Below, piece after piece: positions 28,285-37,077 of a stretch of DNA of 64,000 nucleotides (position 1 is the first letter of the stretch; each line of letters opens with the position of its first letter). The position numbers and the translations under genes were made by a program. The stretch lies in NCBI GenBank assembly GCA_963836695.1, contig CAWIKX010000007.1, positions 124,001 through 188,000 on the forward strand, in the 5' to 3' direction. The stretch is from Roseiarcus sp963836695 (GTDB taxonomy: Bacteria > Pseudomonadota > Alphaproteobacteria > Rhizobiales > Beijerinckiaceae). Below the pieces are notes generated by a model. It ran no database searches. It saw only the letters and a program-made list of their open reading frames with translations, and had not been told where the DNA came from.

Positions 28285-29119
28285 TCAAAGCATCGGCAGC
28301 GAGCGCGGGCGCGGACCGAGCGGAAACGCCACGTCGATCTGCGCCAGTTCGGCATCGCTAGGATGAAGCGCGCAGGCGCCGGCATTCTCCGCCACGTGCT
28401 CCTTGGTCGAAGCCTTGGGGATGGCGAACACGGATGCGCGCCGGGTCAAAAAGCTCAACGCGACCTGGCGCGGCGTCGCCCTATGCGTGTCGGCGATCGC
28501 CTTCAGCACCCGCCCGCCCGCGGTCGCCGGCCCTGGAAATCCACCGGCGTGGCCGAACGGGCTATAGGCGACGACCGTCACGCCCTTTTCTTCGCACCAT
28601 GGGATCACGGCATGCTCGATCGCGCGCTCTTGCAAATGGTAGAGCACCTGGTTGCAGGCGGGCCGCCCGGGCAGCTCGTTAAGATCGTCCACATCGAAAT
28701 TGCTGACGCCCCAAGATAGGATCTTTCCGTCGGCAATGAGCCGTTCGAACGCGGCGACGGTATCGGCGAGAGGATGGGACCCGCGCCAGTGGAGAAGATA
28801 GCAATCGAGGCGATCTGTCTGGAGCCGCTTGAGCGAGCGCTCGCATGCCGCAATCGCTCCACTCCGCGAAGCATTGTGCGGCAGGACTTTCGAGACGAGG
28901 AAAACCTCGTCGCGCCGGCCGGCGATCGCCTCGCCGACCAAGTCCTCTGCTGCGCCCCGATCCATACATCTCGGCGGTGTCGATATGCGTCATGCCGAGA
29001 TCGAGGCCGCGTCGCAGCGCGGCGATCGCCGTCCCGGCGTTTCCCTGCTCGATATACCAGGTGCCCTGGCCGATCGTCGCGACTTTGCGGCCCGTGGAGC
29101 CGAAAGGCCGATGTTCCAT
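28285..29119 (-). pseudogene. aldo/keto reductase, one frameshift
   Basis: From 29119 the reading is MEHRPFGSTGRKVATIGQG, then GLDLGMTHIDTAEMYGSG with the Asp and Tyr of the AKR tetrad. In the GGGG run (28955-28958 on the plus strand) one extra base shifts the phase. The next frame continues GAAEDLVGEAIAGRRDEVFL with the catalytic Lys region FLVSKV and His in YLLHWRG. It proceeds through WGVSNFDVDDL and VVAYSPF to FAIPKAS, the NADP-binding end, and stops at 28285. Removing one base yields a normal ~277-residue reductase. AGGGGAAG precedes the start. Confidence 0.8.
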
Positions 29120-29282
29120 GATCTTCCCCTTATTATCCACAACCCTCCTCCACCATGCCATAGCCCGTCGAGGGACAGGGCGCCCGTCCGGACGCCTTAT
29201 GGCATGGTCCCCCTTCACCTGCTTCGCGTGGGAGGAGAGGCGCGGATCCAGGAGCCGCACGCCCCGCAACGCACCCCGGCCT

Positions 29283-29666
29283 TCACCCCAGATCGAGCGT
29301 CGAGGTCTGCCCGACGAGGTTGTGGCCAAACGAGTGGTGCGGCGCTTCGCTAACCAGACGAAGTGCCGCCGCCTGATAGGTGCGGCGCGCCGCGACCAAG
29401 ATGTCATTGGTCCATAGAGTGAGTTGATGATGGCCGAGCTCGCGCCCTGGCGATGCAGGTATCGACCAGCATCCGCCCAAGGCCGGCCCCGCAACCCCTC
29501 GGCTCGACATAGAGCATGGGCTGGTCAGCCGCATCCTGGCGACTTCGTCGCCGAATTCGACCCAGTGCGTAAGGACGGCTGGATCGCCGAGCGCGGCGGC
29601 GTGGTCTGCGTCAATAATGATTTCAGGGGCCCGCGCGAAACGCCTCATTTCGCAGGCGAAAGGCAT
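29283..29666 (-). pseudogene. GNAT acetyltransferase C-terminal remnant (MarR-GNAT type)
   Basis: The last 55 residues (ELGHHQLTLWTNDILVAARR, then YQAAALRLV, HHSFGHNLVGQT) match the C-terminus of the widespread fused MarR/GNAT proteins. The preceding acetyl-CoA-binding loop (YVEPRGCGAGLGRMLVDTCI) is in another frame, with shifts near 29470 and 29530. No MarR part is found upstream. It is a short decayed fragment. Confidence 0.55.
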
Positions 29667-29844
29667 TGCATTTTGCGTTTTTCAGCAGCGTCGAAACCCG
29701 TAGGGAAACGGCCAGCCGGGCGCGTTCGTCCTCACGCGATTGGCGACGGGAAAGATCCCACACATCGGTTCGCTAAATACGTCGCAAGCCGTTGGAATCG
29801 CTCGAAACTGATTCGCATATGACCATGCGTCGGTCGGGGAGACT

Positions 29845-30525
29845 TTACAGCTCGCTGCCGGCGATCTCGGCCTTGAGCTTCTTGGCGGCATCCTCGGCGT
29901 TGCGCCAGTGCGGCGCAATGGCCAACGCGCGCTCATAAACCTTGAGCGCGTCTTCCTTGTCGCCACGCGCCTCGAGGACGGCCGCCATGCCCATGAGCGC
30001 GCCGAGGTGGTTGGGCTCGCGCTTGAGCGTCTGCGCGATGTCCGCCATGGAGCCGTTATAGTCGTCGTCGAGATAGCGCGCGGTTGCGCGGGCGTTCCAG
30101 CCTTCCGCCCAGTCAGGCAGGAGCGCAATAGTCTGATCGAGGATTTTGAGCGCGTCGGGATAGCGTTCGATCCCGATCGCCTGCCGAGCCCTCTTAAGCA
30201 GAAGGTCGCCTGTGTCGGAACCGGATTCGGAATAGAGGTGCAGAAGCCGGCCGATGATGCCTGAGGTCTCGTCAGCATCCTTGGAGGCGGCGAGCCGCGC
30301 ATAGAGATCAGCGCGTTCTTCCGCGGGCGTTTTCGGGGCCGGCTCGTCCTGTTTCGCCTGCGGCCCGTTCGTCTGCGGAGCCTGGCCGTCTGGCTTGCCC
30401 GGATCTGCCGGACTGTCCAGGTTATCCTGCGGCGCAGCCGGTGGTTCAGCCGCCCGCGCGGCACCGCCCGCCAAAAGGACCGCGAGTGCTAAGCTGGCGA
30501 AAACGGACTGTGCAGAGCGCCGCAT
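29845..30525 (-). CDS. exported tetratricopeptide-repeat protein
   Basis: 226 residues. The signal peptide (SLALAVLLAGGAARA) is followed by a Pro/Gln/Ala-rich linker to about residue 65. At least three TPR-like helix pairs follow: ARQAIGIERYPDALKILDQ, WNARATARYLDDDYNGSMAD, and ALMGMAAVLEARGDKEDALK with VYERALAI. It is probably a periplasmic scaffold protein. It is followed downstream by decayed sequence, and rpmJ lies upstream in the same orientation. Confidence 0.75.
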   Translation of the reverse strand: MRRSAQSVFASLALAVLLAGGAARAAEPPAAPQDNLDSPADPGKPDGQAPQTNGPQAKQDEPAPKTPAEERADLYARLAASKDADETSGIIGRLLHLYSESGSDTGDLLLKRARQAIGIERYPDALKILDQTIALLPDWAEGWNARATARYLDDDYNGSMADIAQTLKREPNHLGALMGMAAVLEARGDKEDALKVYERALAIAPHWRNAEDAAKKLKAEIAGSEL

Positions 30526-30580
30526 GGCGGGAGTTTATGGCCGGAGACAGCGGCCGAAAAAAGGCCCGCGCGCCGACGGT

Positions 30581-30706
30581 TTACCCCTGCCGCGCCTTAT
30601 AGCGCCGCTGCGTCTTATTGATGATGTAGACGCGGCCCTTGCGACGCACAAGGCGGTTGTCGCGATGGCGGTTGCGCAAGGATTTCAGCGAATTACGGAC
30701 TTTCAC
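30581..30706 (-). CDS. rpmJ: 50S ribosomal protein L36 (YkgO-type)
   Basis: A 41-residue gene too short for routine ORF calling. With the start read as fMet it gives MKVRNSLKSLRNRHRDNRLV and then RRKGRVYIINKTQRRYKARQ plus Gly. This is the C-minus, zinc-independent L36 paralogue common in alphaproteobacteria, lacking the CxxC…CxxH zinc ligands. The start codon is GTG at 30706-30704, since no ATG is in position. The length and sequence are exactly those of the family, so the call is secure. It is a component of the large ribosomal subunit. Confidence 0.92.
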   Translation of the reverse strand: MKVRNSLKSLRNRHRDNRLVRRKGRVYIINKTQRRYKARQG

Positions 30707-30895
30707 GGATCTCACCAAAACGTCTTCCCGCGAGGGACGAACCCAGCGGCGTTAATCGAGGAGGCGCTCCTATGCCTCAAACCCGGGTTATGATCAAGGG
30801 CGTTGAGCCGTTTGAGAGCTCCGGCCTTCTTTCAGACCAAGTCCGGCGACAGATTATCGAGGGGGGCGGGAAGAACCCTCAAGTGGAGGCTTTCC

Positions 30896-31336
30896 ATGAG
30901 GGTTGGAGAGGTCCTGAAATCGAACCGGCAGTCGCTGGCGACGTGCATTGCCGAAGAGTTAATCACCTCCATCTGCACCCGCTTAAGCGCGCTCAACATC
31001 GGCGCCTTTCCGGTCTGCGACGCGCAGGGAACACTGGTCGGAATCATCTCCGAGCGCGACATCGTGCGCGCCTTCGCCAAAGACGGGGCCCGACTGGCTG
31101 ACATGCATGTTCGCGATCTGATGACGCATGAGGTCACGACATGCGCGCAGGACACGACAATGGTCGAAGCCGAGAAGCTCATGAACAAGCACCGCATTCG
31201 CCACCTGCCGGTCATGGACGACCTGAAGCTCATCGGCATGCTGTCGATCCGGGACGTCATGGTCTGGCGGCAGCACGAAGCGCGCGATGAAGCCAACGTT
31301 CTGCGCGACGCCATGATCGCCGTCCGGAACCGGTGA
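30896..31336 (+). CDS. paired CBS-domain protein
   Basis: 146 residues from the ATG at 30896, preceded by AGTGGAGG. Two CBS motifs make one Bateman module: GAFPVCDAQGTLVGIISERD near residue 40-60 and HLPVMDDLKLIGMLSIRD near 105-125. The intervening linker is VRDLMTHEVTTCAQDTTMVE. Stand-alone CBS pairs bind adenosine nucleotides or other ligands and regulate partners. The partner is unknown here. It is divergent from rpmJ. Confidence 0.85.
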   Translation: MRVGEVLKSNRQSLATCIAEELITSICTRLSALNIGAFPVCDAQGTLVGIISERDIVRAFAKDGARLADMHVRDLMTHEVTTCAQDTTMVEAEKLMNKHRIRHLPVMDDLKLIGMLSIRDVMVWRQHEARDEANVLRDAMIAVRNR

Positions 31337-31356
31337 GGCGCGGGTCGGCCCAGTTT

Positions 31357-31806
31357 TCAGGCCGTCTTCAGGCCCTCCATCAGCCGCCGATGCGCCTCGG
31401 GAATGGGAACCGGCCGGTTCGTCGCCCGTTCGACATAGACGTGGGTATAACGCCCAGCCGCAGCCGCCTCTTTGGCTCCCGCTTTGAACACCGCCAGATG
31501 GTAGCGCACCGAGGAGCGGCCGAGATGCTCGACCGCGACACCGACTTCCGCGAGTTCGGGATAGGTCAGGCTCGCATAAAACCGGCAAGTGCTTTCGACC
31601 ACCAAGCCGATGATCGGACTCGAGGCCGGATCAAGCAGCCCGGCTTCGATGAGGATCGCGTTCACAGCAGAATCGAACAGCGCGTAATAGACGACGTTGT
31701 TCAGGTGGCCGTAAGCGTCGTTGTCGCTCCAGCGTGTCGCCAGGCTCACGAACTGGGCGAAGGCCGGCCGGGAAGGCGGCCTTTGGCGATCCGGGTCCGC
31801 CGCCAT
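31357..31806 (-). CDS. acyl-CoA thioesterase (4HBT hotdog fold)
   Basis: 149 residues with the hotdog thioesterase signature TRWSDNDAYGHLNNVVYYAL, in which the Asp and His/Asn region is catalytic. It continues with FYASLTYPELAEVGVAVEHL and GRSSVRYHLAVF. This is the YbgC/FcbC-like arrangement that hydrolyses short or aromatic acyl-CoAs. It is followed upstream by bioY in the same orientation, with only 19 bases between them, so they may be co-transcribed. Confidence 0.85.
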   Translation of the reverse strand: MAADPDRQRPPSRPAFAQFVSLATRWSDNDAYGHLNNVVYYALFDSAVNAILIEAGLLDPASSPIIGLVVESTCRFYASLTYPELAEVGVAVEHLGRSSVRYHLAVFKAGAKEAAAAGRYTHVYVERATNRPVPIPEAHRRLMEGLKTA

Positions 31807-31825
31807 GACGACTTTCCGCTAAATC

Positions 31826-32398
31826 CTAGACGCGACCCATCCGCTCGGCAGCGTGCCTGCCGGCGACGACCAGGGTGACGGCGAGCAACGTCTTGACGAT
31901 CGTCGCGAGCACGAAAGGCGCGACGCCCGCGGCGAACGCCTTCTCCGCGCCGACGAACTGGACGAGCCAGACGAAGCCAAAGGCGAACACGACAGCGTGG
32001 CCGAGACTGAGCGAGCCGAGGAGCCTGATCCAAGAGCGGTCCCACCGGCGGTCGGCGACAAAGCCGATCAGAGCCGCCGCGGCGAGGAATCCTACGAGAA
32101 AGCCTCCCGTTGGCCCCGCCATGTAGAGGGGTCCAGCCACCGCGCCGGCAAAGACGGGCAGGCCCGCTAGACCCTCGATGAGATAGAGCGCGACCGAAGC
32201 GGCTGCGAGCCTCGCGCCCAGCGCCGCGCCGATGAGGAGAACGACAAGCGTCTGCATCGTCATCGGCACCGGATAGAAGGGAACCTGCACCTTGGCCGAA
32301 ACGGCGAGCAGGAGCGACCCGCCGAGCGCAAGCGCGAAGCCCCGCAAAATCCGTTCCGCCGCCGACGGGATGGCGGCTGGCGCCGTCTGAAGAGTCAT
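31826..32398 (-). CDS. bioY: biotin transporter substrate-binding subunit BioY
   Basis: 190 residues from the ATG at 32398. The BioY family pattern is strong: VSAKVQVPFYPVPMTMQTLV and LIGAALGARLAAASVALYLI, then GLAGLPVFAGA, GPTGGFLVGFLAAA, and six hydrophobic segments. BioY is the S component that binds biotin in the membrane; it can work alone or with an ECF module. No ECF ATPase or T component is nearby. I see no BioR box in the short upstream region. Confidence 0.9.
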   Translation of the reverse strand: MTLQTAPAAIPSAAERILRGFALALGGSLLLAVSAKVQVPFYPVPMTMQTLVVLLIGAALGARLAAASVALYLIEGLAGLPVFAGAVAGPLYMAGPTGGFLVGFLAAAALIGFVADRRWDRSWIRLLGSLSLGHAVVFAFGFVWLVQFVGAEKAFAAGVAPFVLATIVKTLLAVTLVVAGRHAAERMGRV

Positions 32399-32519
32399 GG
32401 GATGCCCTGTGAGATTTGTAGACTGCCGCTGCGCGGCGCTTCGCCACACTGCCTGAGCTCGGCTATCATGACAAGGCGGCAAGCCGCTTGCCGCGCATCG
32501 GACAGCAAGAGAGCGAGCG

Positions 32520-33428
32520 ATGGCCAGTGACGAGAACGAGTCCGCGCTTTTCGCCGCCGCGCGCGAGCCGCCACCGCGCGCTTTGACGAGGGTCTCGCCG
32601 ATGGTGCGCCGCCTGGTTGCGCCGAACGCCTCGCCATTCACCTTCAACGGCACCTGCACCTATATCGTGGGCGAAGGGGAAGTCGCGATCGTCGATCCAG
32701 GCCCGGGCGACGATTCGCATCTCGCGGCATTGCTCGCGGCGGTCGAGGGCGAGCGCGTCGACGCAATTCTCGTGACCCATACGCATCGCGACCATAGCGT
32801 CGGCGTAAACAAGCTCCGCTCCGCGACGGGAGCCCAGGTGATCGGCGCCGCGCCATTCATGCCCCGAGGCGACGGCTCGACCGGCCTCGATGCCTCACAC
32901 GACCGCGACTATTCGCCTGACGCAATCCTCGCCGACGGCGACCGCTGGCAGGGCCACGGTTACACGATCGAGGCGATCGCGACGCCCGGGCATTGCTCCA
33001 ATCATTTGTGCTTCGCGCTTCTGGAGGAAGGCGCGCTGTTTTCGAGCGACCATGTTATGGCGTGGTCGACGTCGGTTGTTGCGGCGCCGGACGGTTCGAT
33101 GCGCGCCTACATGGCCTCGCTCGACAAGGTGCGCGGCCGGGCAGAGACGATCTATTGGCCTGGTCACGGCGGCCCTGTCGTCGAACCGCAACGATACTTA
33201 CGCGCCTTGATCCATCACCGGCGGCAGCGGGAGGCCTCGATCCTGAACGCGCTCGGGGACGGATCCCAGACGATACCGGAGCTCGTCGCCAGGGTCTATG
33301 TCGGTCTAAACCCGTCCTTGACGCATGCCGCGGGCTTGTCGACCCTTGCGCATCTCGAGGATTTGAGCGAGCGCTGCATCGTGGTTGGTCAGGTAAGAGG
33401 CGGCGAGCAGCGCTTCCGTCTCGTATGA
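32520..33428 (+). CDS. MBL-fold metallo-hydrolase
   Basis: 302 residues. The metal motif is THTHRDHS (His87, His89, Asp91, His92), followed by TPGHCSNHLCF (third His), FSSDHVMAWS (bridging Asp) and a WPGHGGPV (last His). The C-terminal winged-helix-like domain (ASILNALGDGSQTIPELVAR) is the one seen in LACTB2-type beta-lactamase-like hydrolases. These act on thioesters or RNA; the substrate here is not deducible. It is divergent from bioY. Confidence 0.85.
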   Translation: MASDENESALFAAAREPPPRALTRVSPMVRRLVAPNASPFTFNGTCTYIVGEGEVAIVDPGPGDDSHLAALLAAVEGERVDAILVTHTHRDHSVGVNKLRSATGAQVIGAAPFMPRGDGSTGLDASHDRDYSPDAILADGDRWQGHGYTIEAIATPGHCSNHLCFALLEEGALFSSDHVMAWSTSVVAAPDGSMRAYMASLDKVRGRAETIYWPGHGGPVVEPQRYLRALIHHRRQREASILNALGDGSQTIPELVARVYVGLNPSLTHAAGLSTLAHLEDLSERCIVVGQVRGGEQRFRLV

Positions 33429-33538
33429 GAGCAAGACGCTTCGGCGCGTCATCGCCCGCTACCTCTGGATTTGATCTGAGGGCCGCAACTTTGCTCGAGC
33501 CATCCGTTCGGCAGAGGCGCCGGTCCGACCTGCCGCTC

Positions 33539-34006
33539 TTACTTCGCGGCTATTCCCGAGCCGCTGGCAGCGTAACCATTGCGGGTCGACATCTGTTCGC
33601 CTGCATCCTTGAAGATCTTGTCGTCATCGCCGAGTTGAACCGTCGGCATGCAAGCAGGATTGCAGGAGTAGGAAATCCTTGAGCTTCCGTTCTGCAAGAC
33701 CAGCACTGTCCTCGTCGGCAGGACTTGGATTTCTTCCTCCTCGATGAGCAATCCGGCGGCGTTGATCGCGATCAGGTTGGTCTGACCGAAACCCTTCCCG
33801 GTAATGATCATCGTATTATTGTCTTTGAGCGTGGTTACGTCCGCGATCATCGGGTTTCCGACGATGAGGGTCGCCGTGCCCTCAGGCAGCCGGGCGATCT
33901 TCGCTTGGTCGAGAGTGACCGCAATCAAACTCGTCTCGGCGCGAGCAGGCGTGGCGCCAGCGGCGAGAACGAATGCGACGGCAAGCCAGAGGCGCGACGA
34001 CATCAT
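33539..34006 (-). CDS. exported pilus-assembly (CpaC N-terminal-like) protein
   Basis: About 155 residues from the ATG at 34006. A signal peptide (LWLAVAFVLAAGATPARA) is followed by a domain like the N-terminal part of CpaC/secretin proteins: LDQAKIARLPEGTATLIVGN, then PMIADVTTLKDNNTMIITGK, GFGQTNLIAINAAG. The secretin pore domain is absent, so this is a stand-alone periplasmic domain protein. Two cysteines near the C-terminus (SCNPACMP) may form a disulfide. No other tad/cpa genes are adjacent. Confidence 0.6.
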   Translation of the reverse strand: MMSSRLWLAVAFVLAAGATPARAETSLIAVTLDQAKIARLPEGTATLIVGNPMIADVTTLKDNNTMIITGKGFGQTNLIAINAAGLLIEEEEIQVLPTRTVLVLQNGSSRISYSCNPACMPTVQLGDDDKIFKDAGEQMSTRNGYAASGSGIAAK

Positions 34007-34202
34007 AGCCCTCTTGGTCGGGAGAGTAGGGGCTATTTCGCTCGCCAATGATGAAGAAAGCTTCAACACCCTGAGCGGTTCCGCGCGTCAGGTTCGTTAA
34101 AAAGTCTTCTCTTTGATCCGGCGCGAAGTCGCCGACCGTTTGCTCGCTCAAAGCCGCGGCCGGAAAGACGTCAGGAGGGAAAGCCCAACAGCCGAGCCGG
34201 CG

Positions 34203-35204
34203 TCAAAAGCCGGTGAGCTCACGGACCATCTTGGTGAAGCGCTGCCGCTCATCCGGCGTCAGATTGGCGGTTTGGACGTCGAGTTCATCGTCCTTAAGTC
34301 CCGCCGCTTTGGCAAAACTGTTCCAGGCGGCCGCCTTGGCCATGTCGCGCGGCAGCGCTTCACCGCGCGCATAAAGATGAGCGACGCGGTTCTGGGCGAT
34401 TGGGTTCCCCCGAGAAGCCGCGGTGAGGAGGATCTTGGCCGCCTCGACTTCGTCCTTCTTCACGCCCTCGCCGTTGAACAGCATGATCGCGTATTCGACT
34501 TGGCCCGCGATGATGCCGTCATCGGACGCGCGCTTGAGCCAATGGGCAGCCTCGACGATATTCTGTGGCTCCCCTTTGCCGTCGCGCAGCATGACGCCGT
34601 ATGAATAGGCGGCGTCGTCGTCGCCAGCGTCCGCAGCGCGCAAGAAATATTGCGCCGCTTGTTTATAGTCCGGCGTCTTGCCGTCCAGCCCCTGGAGAGC
34701 CATGACGCCAAGATTGTAGAGCGCGCCCGGATGATTCTTGGCCGCGGCGCGTTCGAACTGCGCCTTGGCGGCAGTCGGATCTTTCGCCACGCCCTTCTCG
34801 CCCTGAACCAGCATCGCCCCGAGTTCGTAAGCCGCCTGGGGATCGCCAAGGTTGCTCGCCAGCCGAAACCAGCGTGAAGCTTCTTGATCGCTACGGGCGA
34901 CCGCCGCTCCATCGCGGTAGATTTCGCCGATTAGCGTCATCGCCGCTGCGTCTTTGGGATTGGCGTCGAGACGTCGCTCAGCCTCCAGGAGAGCGTAGAG
35001 GAAGTTTCCGCGCTGATAGGCTCCAAAGGCCATATCCGCCGGCACTCCGTCCGCTCGCGGCGGCAGTGGGGGCGGCGCCGCGGCGGGGGCAGCGGGGCTC
35101 GGAGGAGTGGCCCGCGGCGACGGGACGCCTGGGGTTTGCGTTTGGGCGAGGGCGACGCCGGCTGAGCCCAGCGCCAAGGCAAAGGCGAGCGCGATCCGCG
35201 TCAT
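34203..35204 (-). CDS. exported Sel1-repeat (SEL1/TPR-like) protein
   Basis: 333 residues from the ATG at 35204, which overlaps the stop of the upstream thiE-like gene (ATGA). The signal peptide (IALAFALALGSAGVALA) is followed by a Pro/Ala-rich linker. Four or five Sel1-like repeats follow, e.g. ASRWFRLASNLGDPQAAYEL, AKAQFERAAAKNHPGALYNL, and AAHWLKRASDDGIIAGQVEY. Such periplasmic repeat proteins are protein-interaction scaffolds, sometimes in envelope stress or polysaccharide export. The specific partner is unknown. Confidence 0.85.
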   Translation of the reverse strand: MTRIALAFALALGSAGVALAQTQTPGVPSPRATPPSPAAPAAAPPPLPPRADGVPADMAFGAYQRGNFLYALLEAERRLDANPKDAAAMTLIGEIYRDGAAVARSDQEASRWFRLASNLGDPQAAYELGAMLVQGEKGVAKDPTAAKAQFERAAAKNHPGALYNLGVMALQGLDGKTPDYKQAAQYFLRAADAGDDDAAYSYGVMLRDGKGEPQNIVEAAHWLKRASDDGIIAGQVEYAIMLFNGEGVKKDEVEAAKILLTAASRGNPIAQNRVAHLYARGEALPRDMAKAAAWNSFAKAAGLKDDELDVQTANLTPDERQRFTKMVRELTGF

Positions 35205-35878
35205 GGGGAGCTGGCGCCCACGCTGGCGATCAGGGCCTGCGCTTCGCGCAAAGCCGCTGTAGGCGAGGACCTGTCCCAAATGGCGTCGCCCAGCGCAACA
35301 AAATCGGCGCCGGCGTCGGCCAACGCTTCCACGGCGTCGATAGTGTCGGCATACGCGACGCACGGGGTTTCGAAGATTTGCGCCCACCAGACGACCCGCT
35401 CGGTGAGGGAGATCAGCGACGCCAGGCCCCTCGCTTGCGCGCCTTCATGCGGCTCCCCGAACATTACATAATCCGCTCCCATTTCGCCTGCAGTCATCGC
35501 GTCGTCGCGCGTGTGCACGGATCCCGCGCCGACGATCCGCTCCGGCTTCAAGCTCTCGATCGCCCCGACGAGATTCTCCCCGGCGCCCGCGACATGGACG
35601 CCATCTGCGCCAAGTCGGGCCGCCAACCGGGCGTCATTTTCGATCAAGAGCGCGCAGTCGGTGTCCTTCGCGGGAGGAAGGAGCGGCGCCACGATCGCTT
35701 TCGCATGGGCCTCGGAACCGGGAGCGAAACGGACGAGCGCGCAGGCGATCGGCGCGGCCTCGAGCGCCTCCGCGAAAATCTTGCCGAAGGCTTTGGCGCC
35801 AGCGGCCGATAGGCGGGGAGTGACGAGATAGAGCGAGCAGCGAGGCGAGTTCTGGGGGGTCAACGGCGTAAGCGGCAA
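35201..35878 (-). CDS. thiamine-phosphate synthase-like protein
   Basis: 225 residues with the TIM-barrel pattern of ThiE/TenI: SLYLVTPRLS at the first strand, LIENDARLAARLGADGVHVA, and IVGAGSVHTRDDAMTAGEMG, then ADYVMFGEPH and AGADFVALGDAIW. ThiE joins the thiazole and pyrimidine phosphates. Typical enzymes have HxGQxD where this one has HVAGAG, so catalytic identity is less sure and it may be a divergent ThiE-like protein. It is translationally coupled to the Sel1 protein downstream, which is a common pairing in Hyphomicrobiales. Confidence 0.65.
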   Translation of the reverse strand: MPLTPLTPQNSPRCSLYLVTPRLSAAGAKAFGKIFAEALEAAPIACALVRFAPGSEAHAKAIVAPLLPPAKDTDCALLIENDARLAARLGADGVHVAGAGENLVGAIESLKPERIVGAGSVHTRDDAMTAGEMGADYVMFGEPHEGAQARGLASLISLTERVVWWAQIFETPCVAYADTIDAVEALADAGADFVALGDAIWDRSSPTAALREAQALIASVGASSP

Positions 35879-36004
35879 AGCGGAGGGGAAACGGAGATGT
35901 CACCGACCATTGCGGCCAAATCGCGGTCGAAGCAAGCCCTTTGGCAACAGATCCTCGGCCGAATGCCGGCGCATGGGCGGTCCGAGCGATGCGATGTTGC
36001 CAGG

Positions 36005-36553
36005 CTACAGTGAAAACGCGGCGCGAAGGCGCTCGACTTGCGAGGCGACCTCGGATCGCACTTTCACAGGTTCACGCGAATGCGCAACAATGAGGCTTTG
36101 ATCAAGATGCATCACCCGCTCCTGAATGCGTATCGAGCGGTGACTAAGACTCCGCAACGTCAACGGCAATTGTTCCAAAATCTCCGGCCTGCAGCCATAA
36201 TCCTCGCGGGAAAGCTTGACGCGCAGCCGTTCGGCCTGGGCTTGGGTCGAGGTCAGTTCGCCCTCGTTGACCGCGCGTTGCAGCAAGAGCCAGGAGGCGA
36301 CCTGCATCAGACGGGTTGTCAGGCGCATGCTTTCGGTCGAATAGGCGACAGCGGCCGCGCGAGGAAGATCCCGCGACTCTTCGCGGCCTGGACCATCGAG
36401 ATAGGATGCAGCCTCTTCGACGAGCGTCATTCCTTCTCGAAAGAGATCTTTGAAGGCGCCGGACGAAGCAAGGCGATGAATGAACGGAATCGCGGGCGAA
36501 GCCGGCGCGGTCGCGGCAAAACTGCGCTTCGGTCCTTCGTACTGGTGACCCAT
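36005..36553 (-). CDS. rcdA: RcdA (DUF1465), regulator of CtrA degradation
   Basis: 182 residues, largely helical, with the DUF1465 core FKDLFREGMTLVEEAASYLD, then YSTESMRLTTRLMQVASWLL and LQRAVNEGELTSTQAQAERL. In Caulobacter RcdA is an adaptor that, with CpdR and PopA, brings CtrA to ClpXP. The function here is by homology. DUF1192, mnmA, a lytic transglycosylase and the CtrA inhibitor SciP lie upstream within 3.5 kb, an arrangement that concentrates cell-cycle genes. Confidence 0.8.
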   Translation of the reverse strand: MGHQYEGPKRSFAATAPASPAIPFIHRLASSGAFKDLFREGMTLVEEAASYLDGPGREESRDLPRAAAVAYSTESMRLTTRLMQVASWLLLQRAVNEGELTSTQAQAERLRVKLSREDYGCRPEILEQLPLTLRSLSHRSIRIQERVMHLDQSLIVAHSREPVKVRSEVASQVERLRAAFSL

Positions 36554-36705
36554 ACGCTCTCACCCCCACCCACTGAGGCACTGCCGTTGAGACGGCTCCA
36601 GACTTCCTAGAGCCCCAATCCACCATAGCTCTGACGGGGTCCCTTCTGGGCATTTACCATTGAGCAAGGTTAACCAGGAAGTCCACGTCCCGTAGACGGA
36701 TAAAA

Positions 36706-36727
36706 AAAGCCGCCCTCAGGCGGCTTT
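36706..36727. terminator. bidirectional intrinsic terminator
   Basis: AAAGCCGCC-CTCA-GGCGGCTTT forms a 9-bp stem with a 4-base loop. It is preceded by an A run (36702-36708), which serves as the T-tract when read leftward. It lies after the DUF1192 gene and should end the leftward mnmA-DUF1192 transcript before rcdA. Confidence 0.8.
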
Positions 36728-36811
36728 AAGGTAGGGTATGGGAGGGTTCACTAAGGAGTAGGCGCCCACTCAGACTGCTGTTGGGCTCCTGCGATTCATG
36801 AACGATAAGGA

Positions 36812-36826
36812 TTAACGGCTTCTTAA
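36812..36826. promoter_or_regulatory. possible CtrA box
   Basis: TTAA-CGGCTTC-TTAA matches the TTAA-N7-TTAA consensus of the CtrA response regulator exactly. It lies downstream of DUF1192 and on the far side of a terminator from rcdA, so it is not well placed to control either gene. It may be a chance match. Confidence 0.3.
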
Positions 36827-36850
36827 GCTCGCGCAGAAAATCTCGATGGC

Positions 36851-37057
36851 TCAGATTTTGAAAACCGAGGCGGCCGCCGCGCGCGTCGCCTGACGCGCCT
36901 CAATCGCCTTCTCTAGTCGGTCGATCTCCGAGCGCAAGAGAGCGATGCGCTCCTTAAGCTCGGGCGCCGACAAGTCGTCAATGTTTTGGCCTATCTCGTG
37001 GACGAGGCTGCGTTTGGGCTTCGCCCCAAAGACGGATTCATCGTCGAGTGTAGCCAT
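36851..37057 (-). CDS. DUF1192 small coiled-coil protein
   Basis: 68 residues, ending in a coiled coil (LKERIALLRSEIDRLEKAIE). The family is a short alphaproteobacterial protein of unknown function, regularly located beside rcdA. It lies about 20 bases downstream of the mnmA stop in the same orientation, so it is probably co-transcribed with it. Confidence 0.85.
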   Translation of the reverse strand: MATLDDESVFGAKPKRSLVHEIGQNIDDLSAPELKERIALLRSEIDRLEKAIEARQATRAAAASVFKI

Positions 37058-37077
37058 ACGCGATCTCCGTCTCCCCT

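Noticed and set aside
36812..36826. CtrA box as the promoter element of rcdA
   Set aside because: A strong terminator lies between it and rcdA, so it is listed only as a possible box.
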